Numbered from the stretch's first letter, positions 1 to 12,046 are shown. The stretch: 64,000 nt of DNA from Gammaproteobacteria bacterium (GCA_013373375.1 JABXHY010000035.1:1-64000), one strand, 5' to 3'. Numbers and translations: made by a program. Notes: generated from the letters alone by a model not told the origin.

Positions 1-547
1 CACGCTCTGCACTGTTTTCATCTTCGATAACACTTCGACGTGAAACAACAACGTTGTTGCGTTTTTGATCAAGCTTGATAACTTTGAACTCAAGCTCTTT
101 GTTTTCTAGGTGAGCGGTGTCACGTAAAGGACGAACGTCAACTAAAGAACCAGGCAAGAATGCACGGATTTTGTTGATTTCAACAGTAAATCCACCTTTA
201 ACTTTGCCAGTAATAACGCCGATGACTTTCTCACCTGCTTCATGTGCTTTCTCAAGCTCTTTCCAAGTTTCGAAACGCTTAGCACGCTCACGAGATAGAC
301 GAGTTTCACCGAAGCCATCTTCAATTGCATCAAGTGCAACTTCAACGGTATCGCCAACTTCAACTTCTAGCTCGCCAGCAGAATTCGTGAATTGGTCGCG
401 CGGAATAACACCTTCCGACTTAAGACCTGCGTTTACAGTTACCATTTCGCTATCGATAGCAACAACAGTACCTGTGATGATTGCGCCTGGACGCATTTCG
501 ACTTCTTGTAGACTCTGTTCAAACAGTTCTGCGAAATTTTCGCTCAT
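1..547 (-). CDS. rpsA: 30S ribosomal protein S1, N-terminal part (truncated by window edge)
   Basis: Reverse complement from 547 reads ATGAGCGAAAATTTCGCAGAACTG = [21 protein letters not shown]..., typical S1 N-terminus; adjacent to cmk. Confidence 0.95.
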   Translation of the reverse strand, partial: MSENFAELFEQSLQEVEMRPGAIITGTVVAIDSEMVTVNAGLKSEGVIPRDQFTNSAGELEVEVGDTVEVALDAIEDGFGETRLSRERAKRFETWKELEKAHEAGEKVIGVITGKVKGGFTVEINKIRAFLPGSLVDVRPLRDTAHLENKELEFKVIKLDQKRNNVVVSRRSVIEDENSAER

Positions 548-682
548 TACCTGATTCCTAATTTAAGACTCACGTTTAATTGATGAGTCATTGTTCGTCC
601 AATCATTCTAATCCTGAATGCTCGGGGTCATTAAAATACTTACTCTCGTCCTTGTAGTAAGAGTAACCTTCTAAAAAATGCT

Positions 683-1393
683 TTACATACCAAGCACTTT
701 CTTCGAATATTCAAACACTTGCGAAAACACCTCGTCGATAGACAAATTTGAGCTATCAACGACAAAAGCACCCTCCGCAGGTACCAAAGGAGCCACGGTT
801 CGAGTGCGATCGCGCTCATCGCGCGCTTTTATGCTTTCTAAAAGGGCGCATAGACTAGCATCAATTCCCTTTTGTTTCAACTGCTCAAACCTTCTATTGG
901 CGCGGGTTTCAGCGCTAGCAGTAAGAAAAATTTTGACTGGAGCGTCAGCAAATACAATGGTCCCCATATCGCGTCCATCAGCAATTAATCCGGGAAACTT
1001 TCGAAAGTCTCGCTGTCGTTGCAGCAATGCTGTGCGCACCTCTGGGATTTTTGCCACTTCACTGGCTCGTACCCCGGCTTCATCCGACCGAATTAAGTCC
1101 CCGACGGCTTCACCATCTAATACTGCGACTACCTCTCCAGTTTCTGGCTCGGCTTCAAAGGTTAAAGGTAACGACTCTGCTAGTTGAACTATTTCACCGA
1201 CATTATCTGGGTTAGTCGGGTCAATGTTCGCTCGATGTACTGCGAGCCCAAGCACCCTATAAATAGCGCCTGAGTCTAAAATGGGCCATTGGAGTTCTTG
1301 AGCCATACGAAAAGCAACAGTACCTTTACCTGAACCTGAAGGTCCATCGATAGTAATAACCGGAGGGATTTGACCTGATTGAGTAGCGCTCAT
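683..1393 (-). CDS. cmk: (d)CMP kinase
   Basis: P-loop GPSGSGKGTVA, DGRDMGT motif; next to rpsA. Confidence 0.96.
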   Translation of the reverse strand: MSATQSGQIPPVITIDGPSGSGKGTVAFRMAQELQWPILDSGAIYRVLGLAVHRANIDPTNPDNVGEIVQLAESLPLTFEAEPETGEVVAVLDGEAVGDLIRSDEAGVRASEVAKIPEVRTALLQRQRDFRKFPGLIADGRDMGTIVFADAPVKIFLTASAETRANRRFEQLKQKGIDASLCALLESIKARDERDRTRTVAPLVPAEGAFVVDSSNLSIDEVFSQVFEYSKKVLGM

Positions 1394-1580
1394 CGAATAA
1401 ATAAAATGTGGTTCACTAAAAATGTGGCGCTATTGTACTCAATGATTATTAAAAAGCTAGCGCAACCCTTAAGAACTAGGCGAAATGAAAGAAATATCGC
1501 TAAAAAGCAAACTTTTTTGCAATATTCCTCGGGTCGCAGAATGTGTACCGATACCAGATATTTCCAGTCGTTAGATATTA

Positions 1581-2684
1581 CTAAGCGTTTCTTTGCTCAA
1601 AGGCCTGCATAAATTCGATTAAGGCCTCGACACCCGCGATGGGCATGGCGTTGTACAAACTCGCCCGCATTCCACCAACACTACGGTGACCTTTGAGATA
1701 ACAAAGACCGCAAGATTCCGCCTCAAAAAGAAACTTCTCATTTAAAGACTCATCGGCAAGGATAAAAGGAATATTCATTCTCGAGCGAAACTTAGAAAGG
1801 TTTGGGTTTGAATAAAAGCGACTGTTATCAATAAAGCTGTACAGCATAGACGATCGTTGCTCGGCTCTCTTTGCCATTTCTGCGACACCACCTTGCTGTT
1901 TTATCCAGTCAAACACGAGACCGGCCAAGTACCACGAGTAAGTTGGCGGCGTGTTGTACATGCTGTCATTTTCGGCCATTAATTTATACTGCATCAAGCT
2001 TGGAACGTATTCAGGAACAGAGTTCTCTAAAACATCCTCTCTTACAATAACAATCGATAAACCAGCAGGTCCGATATTCTTTTGAGCACCCGCATAAATA
2101 ACCGAGAAATCTTCAACGTTTATCGGCTGCGATAAGATATTGGACGACATATCAGCAACTAAGCGCCCCTTTGCGACTCCAGGAGTCTCAGGAAACTCAA
2201 TTCCTCCAATAGTTTCATTGGTTGTAAAATGTAAATAATCGAATGAATCGGGTAACCGCCATCGTGACTCAGATTGAATTGAAGTCAGACCATTTTCTTG
2301 TTCAAGTGCAGAAATAACCGATACATCTCCGTACTTCGACGCTTCTGCAATCGCTTTTTTGCCCCAGATTCCAGTATCAACATACACAGCTTTATTTCTT
2401 AGTAAGTTCATCGGTACAGTTGCAAATTGAAATGAGGCGCCGCCTGAGCAGAATAAAACTTTATAGTGCTCAGGAATTGCCATGAGCTCTCTTAAATCAG
2501 CTTCAGCTTTTTCAGCAATTGATAAAAAGTCTTTGCCGCGATGACTAAAGTCCATAACTGAGAGGCCTGTGCCATGCCAGTCAGTGAATTCTTGTTGAGC
2601 TTTGTCCATGACAGCTTTGGGTAACATGGCTGGACCAGCACTAAAGTTATAGGGCGGCCAATTAGAAAGTGATGATTGCGTCAT
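1581..2684 (-). CDS. serC: phosphoserine aminotransferase
   Basis: NFSAGPAMLP N-terminus, GAQKNIGPAGL PLP-lysine motif, GGMRASLYNA C-terminus. Confidence 0.96.
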   Translation of the reverse strand: MTQSSLSNWPPYNFSAGPAMLPKAVMDKAQQEFTDWHGTGLSVMDFSHRGKDFLSIAEKAEADLRELMAIPEHYKVLFCSGGASFQFATVPMNLLRNKAVYVDTGIWGKKAIAEASKYGDVSVISALEQENGLTSIQSESRWRLPDSFDYLHFTTNETIGGIEFPETPGVAKGRLVADMSSNILSQPINVEDFSVIYAGAQKNIGPAGLSIVIVREDVLENSVPEYVPSLMQYKLMAENDSMYNTPPTYSWYLAGLVFDWIKQQGGVAEMAKRAEQRSSMLYSFIDNSRFYSNPNLSKFRSRMNIPFILADESLNEKFLFEAESCGLCYLKGHRSVGGMRASLYNAMPIAGVEALIEFMQAFEQRNA

Positions 2685-2773
2685 TGAATGTGATTACTGT
2701 TGGTCATAAAAAATGAAAGACGAGAATGAGTGAAGAGTAACAGAAAACTCTTCACTCACACGATAACTAAAAG

Positions 2774-5395
2774 TTATTCTTCAGAGGGAGCGTCTTGTGA
2801 CGAGTCGTCACTGACACCTTCTCCACTTTGAAGCTCCTCTTCACCTTGAGCGTCCTCATCAACTGAGTCTAACTCTTCGATTCGCTCGAGACCAACTAAT
2901 GCATCACCTTCATCCAATCGAATTAGGCGAACGCCTTGAGTATTTCGACCCATAACACGCATTTCGTCTACTCGAGTTCTGACTAATGTTCCGTTACTGG
3001 TAATAAGCATTATTTCGTTACCATCCTGACAAGGTACCGCGCTTATCACTTTACCGTTTCGCTCGCTGCAAACAATCGAAATAACACCTTGTCCACCACG
3101 ACCTCGGACAGGATGATCTTCCATCGCAGTACGTTTACCGTATCCGTTTTCTGTTGCAGTAAGGACTTCACCTTCATTAGATGCAACAACTAGAGATACA
3201 ACTTGTTGGCCATCTTGCAATCGCATGCCACGAACACCACGTGCCGTACGCCCCATTGCCCGAACATCTTCTTCACTGAAACGGATAACCTTTCCAGCAT
3301 CACTGAATAACATTAACTGATCGTTTCCAGCAGTGATTACCGTGCCAATTAGACGATCATCGTCATCCAGTCCAACCGCAATAATGCCGCCTTTGCGAGG
3401 ACGTGAGAACTGCTCCAGAGATGTTTTCTTAACGGTGCCCGATGCCATTGCCATGAAAACGTATTTATCTTCATCATACTCATTAACAGGCAATATACTT
3501 GATATTCTCTCTCCTGCTTCTAACGGCAGGACATTCACAATTGGCTTACCACGTGAGCCTCGGCCTGCTTGAGGCAACTCAAAAGTTCTCAACCAATAGA
3601 CTTTTCCAAACGATGAGAAACACAAAATCGTGTCATGGGTACTGCACACTAATAGCTTTTCTATGAAGTCTTCATCTTTCATCTTGGTCGCTGACTTACC
3701 TCGACCACCGCGCCTTTGCGCTTCATAATCTGTCAGTGGTTGATACTTCACATAACCGTGATGCGACAAGGTAACCACAACATCTTCTTCCGTGATTAAA
3801 TCTTCAATTAGTAGATCAGCACTACTGTTGGTAATTTCTGTTCGCCGTTCATCACCAAACTCTTCTCGAATCGCTTCAAGCTCTTCGCGAATAACTTCAA
3901 GCAACCGCTCATTACTTGATAAGATGGCCAATAACTCAGCAATAATGCCTAGTAAGTCTTTGTACTCGCTTATTAATTTTTCGTGCTCAAGGCCGGTTAA
4001 TTTATGTAAACGAAGATCAAGAATAGCTTGTGCTTGTTCAGGAGATAGATAGTAAAGTCCATCTCGGAAACCATAACTGGCATCAAGTCCTTCTGGTCGG
4101 CAAGCGTCAGTTCCCGCTCGCTCCAACATTTCAACGACTTGTCCCGGTGTCCACCCCTTTGCGACTAACTCTTGTTTCGCTTCAGCTGGACTTGGCGAAC
4201 GTTTGATTAAAGCGATGATTTCATCAATGTTCGCTAACGCTATGGCTAAGCCTTCTAATACATGAGCCTTTTCTCGCGCTTTACGTAATTCGAAAATGGT
4301 TCTTCTTGTCACCACTTCACGACGATGCTTCACGAATGCATCGAGCATTTCTTTTAGGTTAAAAATACGTGGCTGATTATTTTCTAACGCAACCATGTTG
4401 ATCCCAAACACGGTTTGCATCTGTGTTTGCGCGTATAAATTGTTTAAAACTACGTCCGGCACTTCGCCCTTACGAAGCTCGATAACCATGCGCATTCCGT
4501 CTTTGTCTGACTCATCGCGTAAGCCAGTAATGCCCTCAAGTTTTTTATCTTTAACTAATTCTGCAATCTTTTCGATGAGACGAGCCTTGTTAACCTGATA
4601 AGGAAGTTCGGTAACAATAATGCTGTCTTTACCCGACCTTTCGTCTGTTTCAATGTGGTGAAGTGAGCGAATATGAATACGGCCGCGACCAGTACGATAA
4701 GCTTCGATAATTCCAGCTCTACCATTAATGATCCCCGCAGTTGGGAAGTCGGGCCCAGGAATATGCTCCATCAACTCAGTAAATTCAATATCAGGGTTGT
4801 CGATTAGAGCTAAGCAACCATTGATAACTTCATTTAAGTTATGTGGCGGAATATTGGTTGCCATACCGACTGCAATACCTGAAGAGCCATTAACCAATAA
4901 GTTCGGCACGCGAGTCGGAAGAACCGTTGGCTCTGATTCACTACCATCGTAGTTTTCTTCAAAATCGACGGTTTCTTTATCAAGATCCGCAAGCAAGCGA
5001 TGCGCCATTTTTGCCATACGAACTTCTGTATAACGCATTGCAGCAGGTGAGTCGCCATCAACTGAGCCGAAGTTTCCTTGTCCATCAACCAGCATGTAAC
5101 GTAACGAAAATGGTTGTGCCATACGAACGATGGTGTCGTATACCGCAGTATCGCCGTGAGGATGGTATTTACCGATGACATCCCCCACCACACGAGCCGA
5201 CTTTTTATAAGGCTTGTTAAAGTCGTTACCCAACTCGTTCATCGCATATAAAACCCGTCGGTGAACAGGCTTTAAACCATCTCGCACATCAGGCAATGCA
5301 CGACCCACAATTACACTCATTGCGTAATCTAAGTAGGAATTTTTTAGCTCGTCTTCGATGTTGATCGGAAGGACTTCTTTAGCAAACTCACCCAT
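2774..5395 (-). CDS. gyrA: DNA gyrase subunit A
   Basis: [42 protein letters not shown]-terminal beta-pinwheel repeats, acidic tail. Confidence 0.98.
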   Translation of the reverse strand: MGEFAKEVLPINIEDELKNSYLDYAMSVIVGRALPDVRDGLKPVHRRVLYAMNELGNDFNKPYKKSARVVGDVIGKYHPHGDTAVYDTIVRMAQPFSLRYMLVDGQGNFGSVDGDSPAAMRYTEVRMAKMAHRLLADLDKETVDFEENYDGSESEPTVLPTRVPNLLVNGSSGIAVGMATNIPPHNLNEVINGCLALIDNPDIEFTELMEHIPGPDFPTAGIINGRAGIIEAYRTGRGRIHIRSLHHIETDERSGKDSIIVTELPYQVNKARLIEKIAELVKDKKLEGITGLRDESDKDGMRMVIELRKGEVPDVVLNNLYAQTQMQTVFGINMVALENNQPRIFNLKEMLDAFVKHRREVVTRRTIFELRKAREKAHVLEGLAIALANIDEIIALIKRSPSPAEAKQELVAKGWTPGQVVEMLERAGTDACRPEGLDASYGFRDGLYYLSPEQAQAILDLRLHKLTGLEHEKLISEYKDLLGIIAELLAILSSNERLLEVIREELEAIREEFGDERRTEITNSSADLLIEDLITEEDVVVTLSHHGYVKYQPLTDYEAQRRGGRGKSATKMKDEDFIEKLLVCSTHDTILCFSSFGKVYWLRTFELPQAGRGSRGKPIVNVLPLEAGERISSILPVNEYDEDKYVFMAMASGTVKKTSLEQFSRPRKGGIIAVGLDDDDRLIGTVITAGNDQLMLFSDAGKVIRFSEEDVRAMGRTARGVRGMRLQDGQQVVSLVVASNEGEVLTATENGYGKRTAMEDHPVRGRGGQGVISIVCSERNGKVISAVPCQDGNEIMLITSNGTLVRTRVDEMRVMGRNTQGVRLIRLDEGDALVGLERIEELDSVDEDAQGEEELQSGEGVSDDSSQDAPSEE

Positions 5396-5709
5396 AAACG
5401 AAAAAACCTTGTTTTTCAGTTAGTTATTATCAATTGACTAATCCTTGCACAAGCCGGTGATTATACCACAATGAGCGATGTAGTAGCGAAAAAAATATCG
5501 CTTTTGAGCTGCTTTTCGGAGAGGTAAATAACCTGCCAAATCAAATCGTTCAAATATTCATCAAATAATGAATTACGAAGAGAAAATTAGTGATCAGATA
5601 GTGATTTTTGTTTTGTTATAAAACATTCAGACATCACGTTGAATCAACTGTCTAATTTCGAAATAACCAATGGTATACTTCGCGCAAAATTTAAAAGCTA
5701 AGGGCGCTT

Positions 5710-7026
5710 ATGTCTCAGTCAATTGATCAACTCATTTTTGCAAAATGGATATTCACAGCAGACCACAATTCTGAAGTGTTGGAAAACTATGGGATCGCCA
5801 TTCACGACGGAAAAATTATCGATGTCGATCAACACGAAAACTTAAAATCCAATTATTCAGCAAAACAAGAATTCAACTTAACCGAGCACATTTTAGTGCC
5901 TGGATTTATAAATGCTCACACTCATGCTGCAATGAATCTACTCAAAGGCTATGCGAATGATCTACCTTTAATGACCTGGCTCGAACAACATATCTGGCCT
6001 GCTGAAGGAAAATGGATGAGCGACGAGTTTGTTTATCAGGGTACTAAGCTCGCGATAGCGGAAATGTTAAAAGGAGGCACAACCTGCTTTAATGACATGT
6101 ATTTTATGCCTCACCAAACAGCAGAGGCGGCATTAGACACAGGCATAAGAACAAATGTGGGACTTACCGTGCTCGATTTTCCAACCAAGTGGGGAAAAGA
6201 CGCTGACGATTACATTACCAAGGGTTTAGAAGTTTATGACCAATACAAACATCATCCGACCATAAATTTCAGCTTTGCACCCCATGCCCCCTATACAGTA
6301 TCCGATGAGCCGCTCAAGAAAATTGCCACGTTAGCATCACAACTGGATCTAACGATTCAAATGCATATGCATGAAACACAACATGAAGTTACCGAAGCTT
6401 TAAAAAATACTGGGCAACGACCATTAGCACGCTTACACCAACTGGGTTTACTCTCTCCAAGATTTCAAGCCGTGCATATGACGGCTTTAGATGAACAAGA
6501 CATCGAATTAGCTGCGAATGAAGGTATTCATTTGATTCACTGCCCGGAATCTAATATGAAATTGGCCAGTGGCATTTGCCCTATCGACGCAGTTAATCAA
6601 GCTGGAATCAACATCGCTCTAGGCACCGATGGAAGTGCAAGCAACAATGATCTCGATATGATCGGCGAAATGCGATCTGCAGCGCTTCTGGCAAAAGTAG
6701 GCTCCGGTAAAGCCGACTGCTTCTCTGCTAAACAAGTATTAGCCGCGGCCACTCTCGGAGGAGCGAAAGCACTCGGTATTGACGAACTGTGCGGAAGTAT
6801 CGAGCAAGGTAAGTTTGCCGATTTATGTGCCGTTGACTTAAGCCACATTGCAACACAACCAGTATTCGATCCTGTTTCTCAATTGGTGTACAGTGCTTCA
6901 CGAGATCAGGTCTCTCATGTTTGGACGAGTGGAAAACTTCAAGTCGAAAATTTTAAACTTAAACATATCGATGAGAACGAATGTCGAAGTATTGCTGATC
7001 ATTGGCGTGAAAAATTAAAAAACTGA
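5710..7026 (+). CDS. TRZ/ATZ family amidohydrolase (MTA/SAH deaminase-like)
   Basis: PGFINAHTHAAMNLLKGYANDLPLMTWL, HMHETQHE, LGTDGSASNNDLDM; upstream of ubiG. Confidence 0.88.
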   Translation: MSQSIDQLIFAKWIFTADHNSEVLENYGIAIHDGKIIDVDQHENLKSNYSAKQEFNLTEHILVPGFINAHTHAAMNLLKGYANDLPLMTWLEQHIWPAEGKWMSDEFVYQGTKLAIAEMLKGGTTCFNDMYFMPHQTAEAALDTGIRTNVGLTVLDFPTKWGKDADDYITKGLEVYDQYKHHPTINFSFAPHAPYTVSDEPLKKIATLASQLDLTIQMHMHETQHEVTEALKNTGQRPLARLHQLGLLSPRFQAVHMTALDEQDIELAANEGIHLIHCPESNMKLASGICPIDAVNQAGINIALGTDGSASNNDLDMIGEMRSAALLAKVGSGKADCFSAKQVLAAATLGGAKALGIDELCGSIEQGKFADLCAVDLSHIATQPVFDPVSQLVYSASRDQVSHVWTSGKLQVENFKLKHIDENECRSIADHWREKLKN

Positions 7027-7068
7027 ATTTAAGATAAAGTGACTCTAGTTTGAATAAGCGAAATAACT

Positions 7069-7803
7069 ATGAATAATCAAAATTCAAATAGCAAAGCGAA
7101 TGTCGATGCCGACGAGATAAAAAAATTTGAACAACTTGCCGATCGTTGGTGGGATAAAACAAGTGAATTCAAACCACTGCACGATATAAATCCACTTCGA
7201 GTCGACTTTATCGTACAGCAAGTTTCTGGAGTCGAAGGAAAGCGGATTCTTGATGTCGGCTGCGGCGGTGGCATTTTAGCAGATGCATTAAGCCAACTTG
7301 GCGCAGAAGTCACCGGTATTGATATGGGAGAAGCGCCACTCAATGTTGCCAAGCTGCACCAACTCGAGAGCGGACAGTCAGTTGAATATAAGCAAATTAC
7401 TGCAGAAGAGCTAGCGGAACAACAACCCGAGTCTTTCGACATAGTCACTTGTCTTGAGATGCTGGAACATGTTCCTGATCCATCCTCAATTGTTCGAGCT
7501 TGTCATAAATTAGTTAAGCCAAGTGGCGATGTGTTTTTTTCTACAATCAACCGCAATCCAAAAAGTTTTTTGATGGCCATTGTTGGTGCAGAATATATTC
7601 TAAACATGTTACCGAAAGGCACTCACGAATACGCAAAGTTTATCCGCCCTTCAGAACTTGATCGCTGGGCCAGAGACAATCAACTGAAATTAAAAAATAT
7701 GACCGGTATGCATTACAACCCTATTACCAAACAATACTGGCTATCTCCGAAAAATGTCGATGTTAATTATCTGTGCCATTATCAAAAATCATTGTGCAAT
7801 TAA
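7069..7803 (+). CDS. ubiG: 3-demethylubiquinone-9 3-O-methyltransferase
   Basis: [31 protein letters not shown]-like SAM motif. Confidence 0.95.
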   Translation: MNNQNSNSKANVDADEIKKFEQLADRWWDKTSEFKPLHDINPLRVDFIVQQVSGVEGKRILDVGCGGGILADALSQLGAEVTGIDMGEAPLNVAKLHQLESGQSVEYKQITAEELAEQQPESFDIVTCLEMLEHVPDPSSIVRACHKLVKPSGDVFFSTINRNPKSFLMAIVGAEYILNMLPKGTHEYAKFIRPSELDRWARDNQLKLKNMTGMHYNPITKQYWLSPKNVDVNYLCHYQKSLCN

Positions 7804-7816
7804 GCGCGGGAATTAA

Positions 7817-8491
7817 ATGCAAACTCTAACTCGACCCGCTTCGGTTTTATTTGACTTAGACGGAACTCTTGCCGATACAGCGCTTGACCTTGGTGAAGCG
7901 CTCAATAACCTTCTTTCTTCACAAGGTAAAGCAACATTGGCATTTTCGGACATTCGTCCTTTAGTATCGAAAGGGGCTCCGGGATTACTTAAACTTGGGT
8001 TCGACTTAGATCCAGGCGATCCATTTTATGAGCAGTTAAGAGAACGCTTATTGCATATTTATCAAATGAACATTTGTCGAAAAACTTGTTTGTTTGATGG
8101 ACTGGAAAAATCGCTAACAATACTCGAGCAACATTCTATTCCTTGGGGAATCGTAACCAATAAGCCTGGTTTTTTGACCGATTACCTCCTTACAAAATTG
8201 AAACTTCCAAATAGACCATCAGTGGTAGTGAGCGGCGACACTTTCGAACAGAAAAAGCCACATCCAATGCCACTTTTAGAAGCTGTAAAAAAAATCGGCG
8301 TTGATGCCAATAAAACTTGGTACGTGGGCGACGACCGCAGAGATATGGAAGCAGCAAAAGCAGCTACTATGCCAGCCATTGCTGCTTTATGGGGTTACAT
8401 TCCAGAAGATGACGATCCGAAAAGCTGGCCTGCAGATTATTACTGCAAAACCAGCGAGAGTTTTCTAAAACTAATTGAGTCTGTTCTCTAA
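7817..8491 (+). CDS. HAD phosphatase, phosphoglycolate phosphatase / MupP-like
   Basis: FDLDGTLADTA, VTNKPG, YVGDDRRDMEAAKAA; directly after ubiG, as is mupP in Pseudomonas. Confidence 0.85.
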   Translation: MQTLTRPASVLFDLDGTLADTALDLGEALNNLLSSQGKATLAFSDIRPLVSKGAPGLLKLGFDLDPGDPFYEQLRERLLHIYQMNICRKTCLFDGLEKSLTILEQHSIPWGIVTNKPGFLTDYLLTKLKLPNRPSVVVSGDTFEQKKPHPMPLLEAVKKIGVDANKTWYVGDDRRDMEAAKAATMPAIAALWGYIPEDDDPKSWPADYYCKTSESFLKLIESVL

Positions 8492-8537
8492 AGTCGAAGT
8501 TTTTACATTCAAATTTTTGATTTTTAGACTACCAAAC

Positions 8538-9731
8538 TTAACCACAAACTTTTTTCAGAGCCTGCGCCACATACTCTAGACATTGAGTATTTAATCCTGC
8601 GACATTTATTCGGCTCGAATCTGCCATGTAAATACTAAAATCATTTCTTAACTGAGTGACCTGCTCTTTCGAAATACCCAGGTAAGAAAACATTCCTTTT
8701 TGCTCAGTAATAAAGTCAAAATTTTGAGATACTCCCTGCGCTTTTATTTGCTCGAGCAATCCATGTCGCAAACTTTTTACTCGCGTTGCCATTGCATCGA
8801 GCTCTTCTTTCCACTCTCTATTTAATGCTTCGTTATGTAATACGATATCTACCAAAAAACCACCGTACGCTGGAGACATCGAATAGTTGGCTCGCGCAAC
8901 GTCTTGAATTTGAGTTTGAATAGCCTTTGCTGTTTGAGCTGACTCAGTTTGAATGAGTAAACAACCTGTTCGCTCTCGATACAAACCAAAGTTTTTTGAG
9001 CAAGACGTTGCAATAACCATTTCCGGGACTCGCTCTGATAAATAACGAACGCCAGCAACATCTTCTTCCAAGCCATCACCCAATCCCTGATAAGCGATAT
9101 CAACATAAGGAATAAAACCGGTTTCAAGAGCCCTCTCGGTAATTGTTTTCCAATGGTCAAAGGACAAGTCAGCACCAGTTGGGTTGTGACAGCATCCATG
9201 CAACAGGACAACATCATTCGGTCCAAGTTTAGCGAGCTGCTCATCCATTGCATCAAAATTAACGGCACCCGTCGATGTGTCAAAGTATGGATAGGTTTTA
9301 ATCGTCAAACCCGCAGAACGAATCAAAGGAATGTGATTGGCCCAAGTCGGGTCACTTACCCAGACTGTGAAGTCACTATTGAGACGCTTTAAAAATTCCG
9401 AGCCGACTCTCAAGGCACCGCAACCACCAGGTGTTTGAATCGCGGCGATACGATTATCTTTAATCGTCGCAGAGTCATTTCCCAGCACTAACCCTTTTAT
9501 TCCTTCAACAAACCCAGGAACCCCAACAGGACCTATATAAGTCTTTGAGTCTTCTTGGTCTAAATGCATCTGCTGAGCTTTTTGAACTGCCTTCATAATT
9601 GCGGTATGGCCTGCTTCATCTCGATATACACCCACTCCCAAATCTACTTTTTTAGGATTAGTATCATCTCGAAACATAGAGATCAGTCCCAACAAAGAGT
9701 CCGCAGGTAATTCAGGTAATCGATCAAACAT
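8538..9731 (-). CDS. aromatic/aspartate aminotransferase (AspC/TyrB type)
   Basis: MFDRLPELPADSLLGLISMFRDD start at 9731 (the longer ORF to 9884 is probably 5' over-extension); SCSKNFGLYRERTG PLP-Lys motif. Confidence 0.92.
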   Translation of the reverse strand: MFDRLPELPADSLLGLISMFRDDTNPKKVDLGVGVYRDEAGHTAIMKAVQKAQQMHLDQEDSKTYIGPVGVPGFVEGIKGLVLGNDSATIKDNRIAAIQTPGGCGALRVGSEFLKRLNSDFTVWVSDPTWANHIPLIRSAGLTIKTYPYFDTSTGAVNFDAMDEQLAKLGPNDVVLLHGCCHNPTGADLSFDHWKTITERALETGFIPYVDIAYQGLGDGLEEDVAGVRYLSERVPEMVIATSCSKNFGLYRERTGCLLIQTESAQTAKAIQTQIQDVARANYSMSPAYGGFLVDIVLHNEALNREWKEELDAMATRVKSLRHGLLEQIKAQGVSQNFDFITEQKGMFSYLGISKEQVTQLRNDFSIYMADSSRINVAGLNTQCLEYVAQALKKVCG

Positions 9732-9886
9732 TTTCTCACAGCTCCATAAAGCAACATTTTCCGTTATTGTACCTTTCAGAGTGGACAGCACGCCAGCCTT
9801 TCGAGGTCTGATTTTCGGCCTTATTCCAAATAGCTCTCTATAAAAAGCAGTTGAGTGATTCAGGCAAATGGAAGAGTTGAGCAATA

Positions 9887-12046
9887 CTAGCGATGCTTTG
9901 GTCTTTTTCTTGGTAAATTAACGCCAATAATCACACCCGATATCTCAGAGTCTGAGCGCCAGTTTCTTGCGAAATAAGTAGCGCCATGATGTTCTGCGAT
10001 TAAGCGAACAATATATAAACCTAATCCTAAATGCGATTGCGAATCTGATCGAAAACTCTCTTCGCGCTCTGACGTCATCAAAGCAAATAATTCTTGCTCA
10101 GATATCTCTGGCAAAGGAGGCCCAATGTTAGCAACAGCAACCGACACATGCGAATCATTAAACTCTGTAATCACTTCGATTTCTGAGCCTGTTTCTGCAA
10201 AATCCACAGCGTTAGATATTAGTTTATCCAACAGTTGTGCTAACAACTCTTCTGAACTGCGAACTTTTGGGTAACGGTTTTCTTCAAACTGTTGCTCGTC
10301 GTATTTCGATGCATTAGAAATTTGAATTCCGTTTACTTTAATGCTCATTATATTTTCCGCATGCATTGCTTGACTTGCTGCATAATAGTTTCGAATAAAG
10401 GCGATTAAATCAATTTCTTGTAATTCGACATTTAAAATACTCTGCTCAACACGAGCTGCCTCACGCATTCGAGAAATTAACTGGCTTAACCTGTCTACTC
10501 CTTGCTGCGCATGCTTCAACAAAGGCTCATCCGACAAATCATTTTGCAAGGAAAGGTTATCGAGAGATGTGCGAACAATTGCCAAAGGAGTACGAATTTC
10601 ATGGGTTAAACGAGACGCCAGTTTTTCAAGATACTCATTGTAATCACTTAATCGCCCGGTCATGCTCGAAAAGCTATTGCTCAACTGCCCAAGCTCATCT
10701 CTTTTTCCATCAGGCTTTATAAGCTTTTTAACTCGACCGTAGTCGTCTACAGCTTCTAATGCCTGTCCATTGAGTCGGCTCACCCTTGAAGTAAACCTTA
10801 TTGCTAACACCATGAGAACAACAATCACGATTAGCATCACGAGCAACACTGTGTTGACATAAATATTCATTGCTTCTCTTTGTAATACTTGAACAGAGGC
10901 AACTGTTTGTTCTATCAATGTTGCGCCAACTATCGTGTTATCAAAAACAATTGGATGTACCGCCATAGCAATAGCCGTTTTATTATCCGTAAAAACCTCT
11001 AACATTGATGACGGCTCACCTGTTAGCGCTTTCTTTAGTAGAGGAGTGTCAAACTCAATAGCTTTAGCTCGCGCGTCAACTAACTCTTCTCCAGGTGGTG
11101 CGAGAAAGAAGTGAATTAACGGGTTTATTGGTTGAATATTCAGTTGAGTGTTTAGCGTTCCTGAGCGAGCTCTAACCTGCCCATACCGATCGACAACCCA
11201 AACTCTCTTGCCAGGCGGAATGTCCAGTTTATCAAGTTGTGACTGCACTAATTGGTCTGGCCACAATAAATCACTCAATTCAGACTCATAACTTTGAGCC
11301 GTTGAAATATTATTAACAGTAGAATCAAAATCTACGACTTTTAATCCAAGCTTACGCCAATTAAAACGTGCGGATAACTTGAGCTCTAATGTGTATCCTT
11401 TTGCCGTTTCTTGCCAGGATGATTGTGATAACCAAAAATTCTCAATTTGATTTTGTTCAGTGGTTGGACGCACTCTTCCAACTGCAACAGGTGCAAAACG
11501 CAATGATACTTGTTGACCTTGAGCATTCTTTAAAACAATTAAAACTTGATCACTATTATCTAACTGTTCAACTGACTCTCGATACCTTACTTCGTTGTCA
11601 ACAACCTCAACCAATAGGTAGAAATCTTTTCCGTTGCTCGCAGTCTGAACTGAAAAGCTGTCTTTTGATTTCACAAAAGAAAAATACTTCTCAAAGCCAC
11701 GTTGTGCCACCCAATCATCTGCATAACCATCAATCGTAATTTCTTGATGAGCAATTGGCACATAAATTTTGTTTGTCCCTACAGCAGGAGTTTGGTTTTC
11801 AATAAAGGAAGTGTTCTTAAGATCGCCACTGGCAATTATATAACTGACCATGTTTGCGTAGTTCGCCAAAGATTCTCGTAAATTATCAACGAGAACTGAC
11901 TCCATTTGGCGTAAAAAACTCAGGCTAACAACTGGAATAGCGAAGAGTACTACTGTGAAAACAATTAACTTTCGCTTAATCGTCCAAAAACCTAACGCAC
12001 TCAACTTTTCCAACGATACCCCATCCCATAAACTGTATCGATACAA
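9887..12046 (-). CDS. sensor histidine kinase, PdsS-like (proteobacterial dedicated sortase system)
   Basis: N-terminal TM (LIVFTVVLFAIPVVSLSFLRQME), periplasmic IDGYADDW region, HAMP, H-box LTHEIRTPLAIVRTSLDNL, HATPase; paired with RR; real start may be a TTG inside the RR overlap. Confidence 0.8.
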   Translation of the reverse strand: MYRYSLWDGVSLEKLSALGFWTIKRKLIVFTVVLFAIPVVSLSFLRQMESVLVDNLRESLANYANMVSYIIASGDLKNTSFIENQTPAVGTNKIYVPIAHQEITIDGYADDWVAQRGFEKYFSFVKSKDSFSVQTASNGKDFYLLVEVVDNEVRYRESVEQLDNSDQVLIVLKNAQGQQVSLRFAPVAVGRVRPTTEQNQIENFWLSQSSWQETAKGYTLELKLSARFNWRKLGLKVVDFDSTVNNISTAQSYESELSDLLWPDQLVQSQLDKLDIPPGKRVWVVDRYGQVRARSGTLNTQLNIQPINPLIHFFLAPPGEELVDARAKAIEFDTPLLKKALTGEPSSMLEVFTDNKTAIAMAVHPIVFDNTIVGATLIEQTVASVQVLQREAMNIYVNTVLLVMLIVIVVLMVLAIRFTSRVSRLNGQALEAVDDYGRVKKLIKPDGKRDELGQLSNSFSSMTGRLSDYNEYLEKLASRLTHEIRTPLAIVRTSLDNLSLQNDLSDEPLLKHAQQGVDRLSQLISRMREAARVEQSILNVELQEIDLIAFIRNYYAASQAMHAENIMSIKVNGIQISNASKYDEQQFEENRYPKVRSSEELLAQLLDKLISNAVDFAETGSEIEVITEFNDSHVSVAVANIGPPLPEISEQELFALMTSEREESFRSDSQSHLGLGLYIVRLIAEHHGATYFARNWRSDSEISGVIIGVNLPRKRPKHR

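Noticed and set aside
678-1187. Plus-strand ORF of 169 aa opposite cmk (similar antisense ORFs oppose gyrA, aminotransferase, M14, purL, pyrG, relA)
   Set aside because: Shadow ORFs on the opposite strand of strongly conserved genes; low-complexity Ser-rich translations, no family resemblance.
5140-5180. GyrA residue 83 is Thr ([10 protein letters not shown]), possible quinolone resistance
   Set aside because: Thr83 is the normal residue in several gammaproteobacteria such as Pseudomonas; not evidence of acquired resistance.
9732-9884. N-terminal extension of the aminotransferase ORF
   Set aside because: The family start MFDRLPELPADSLLG lies at 9731; the upstream part looks non-coding.
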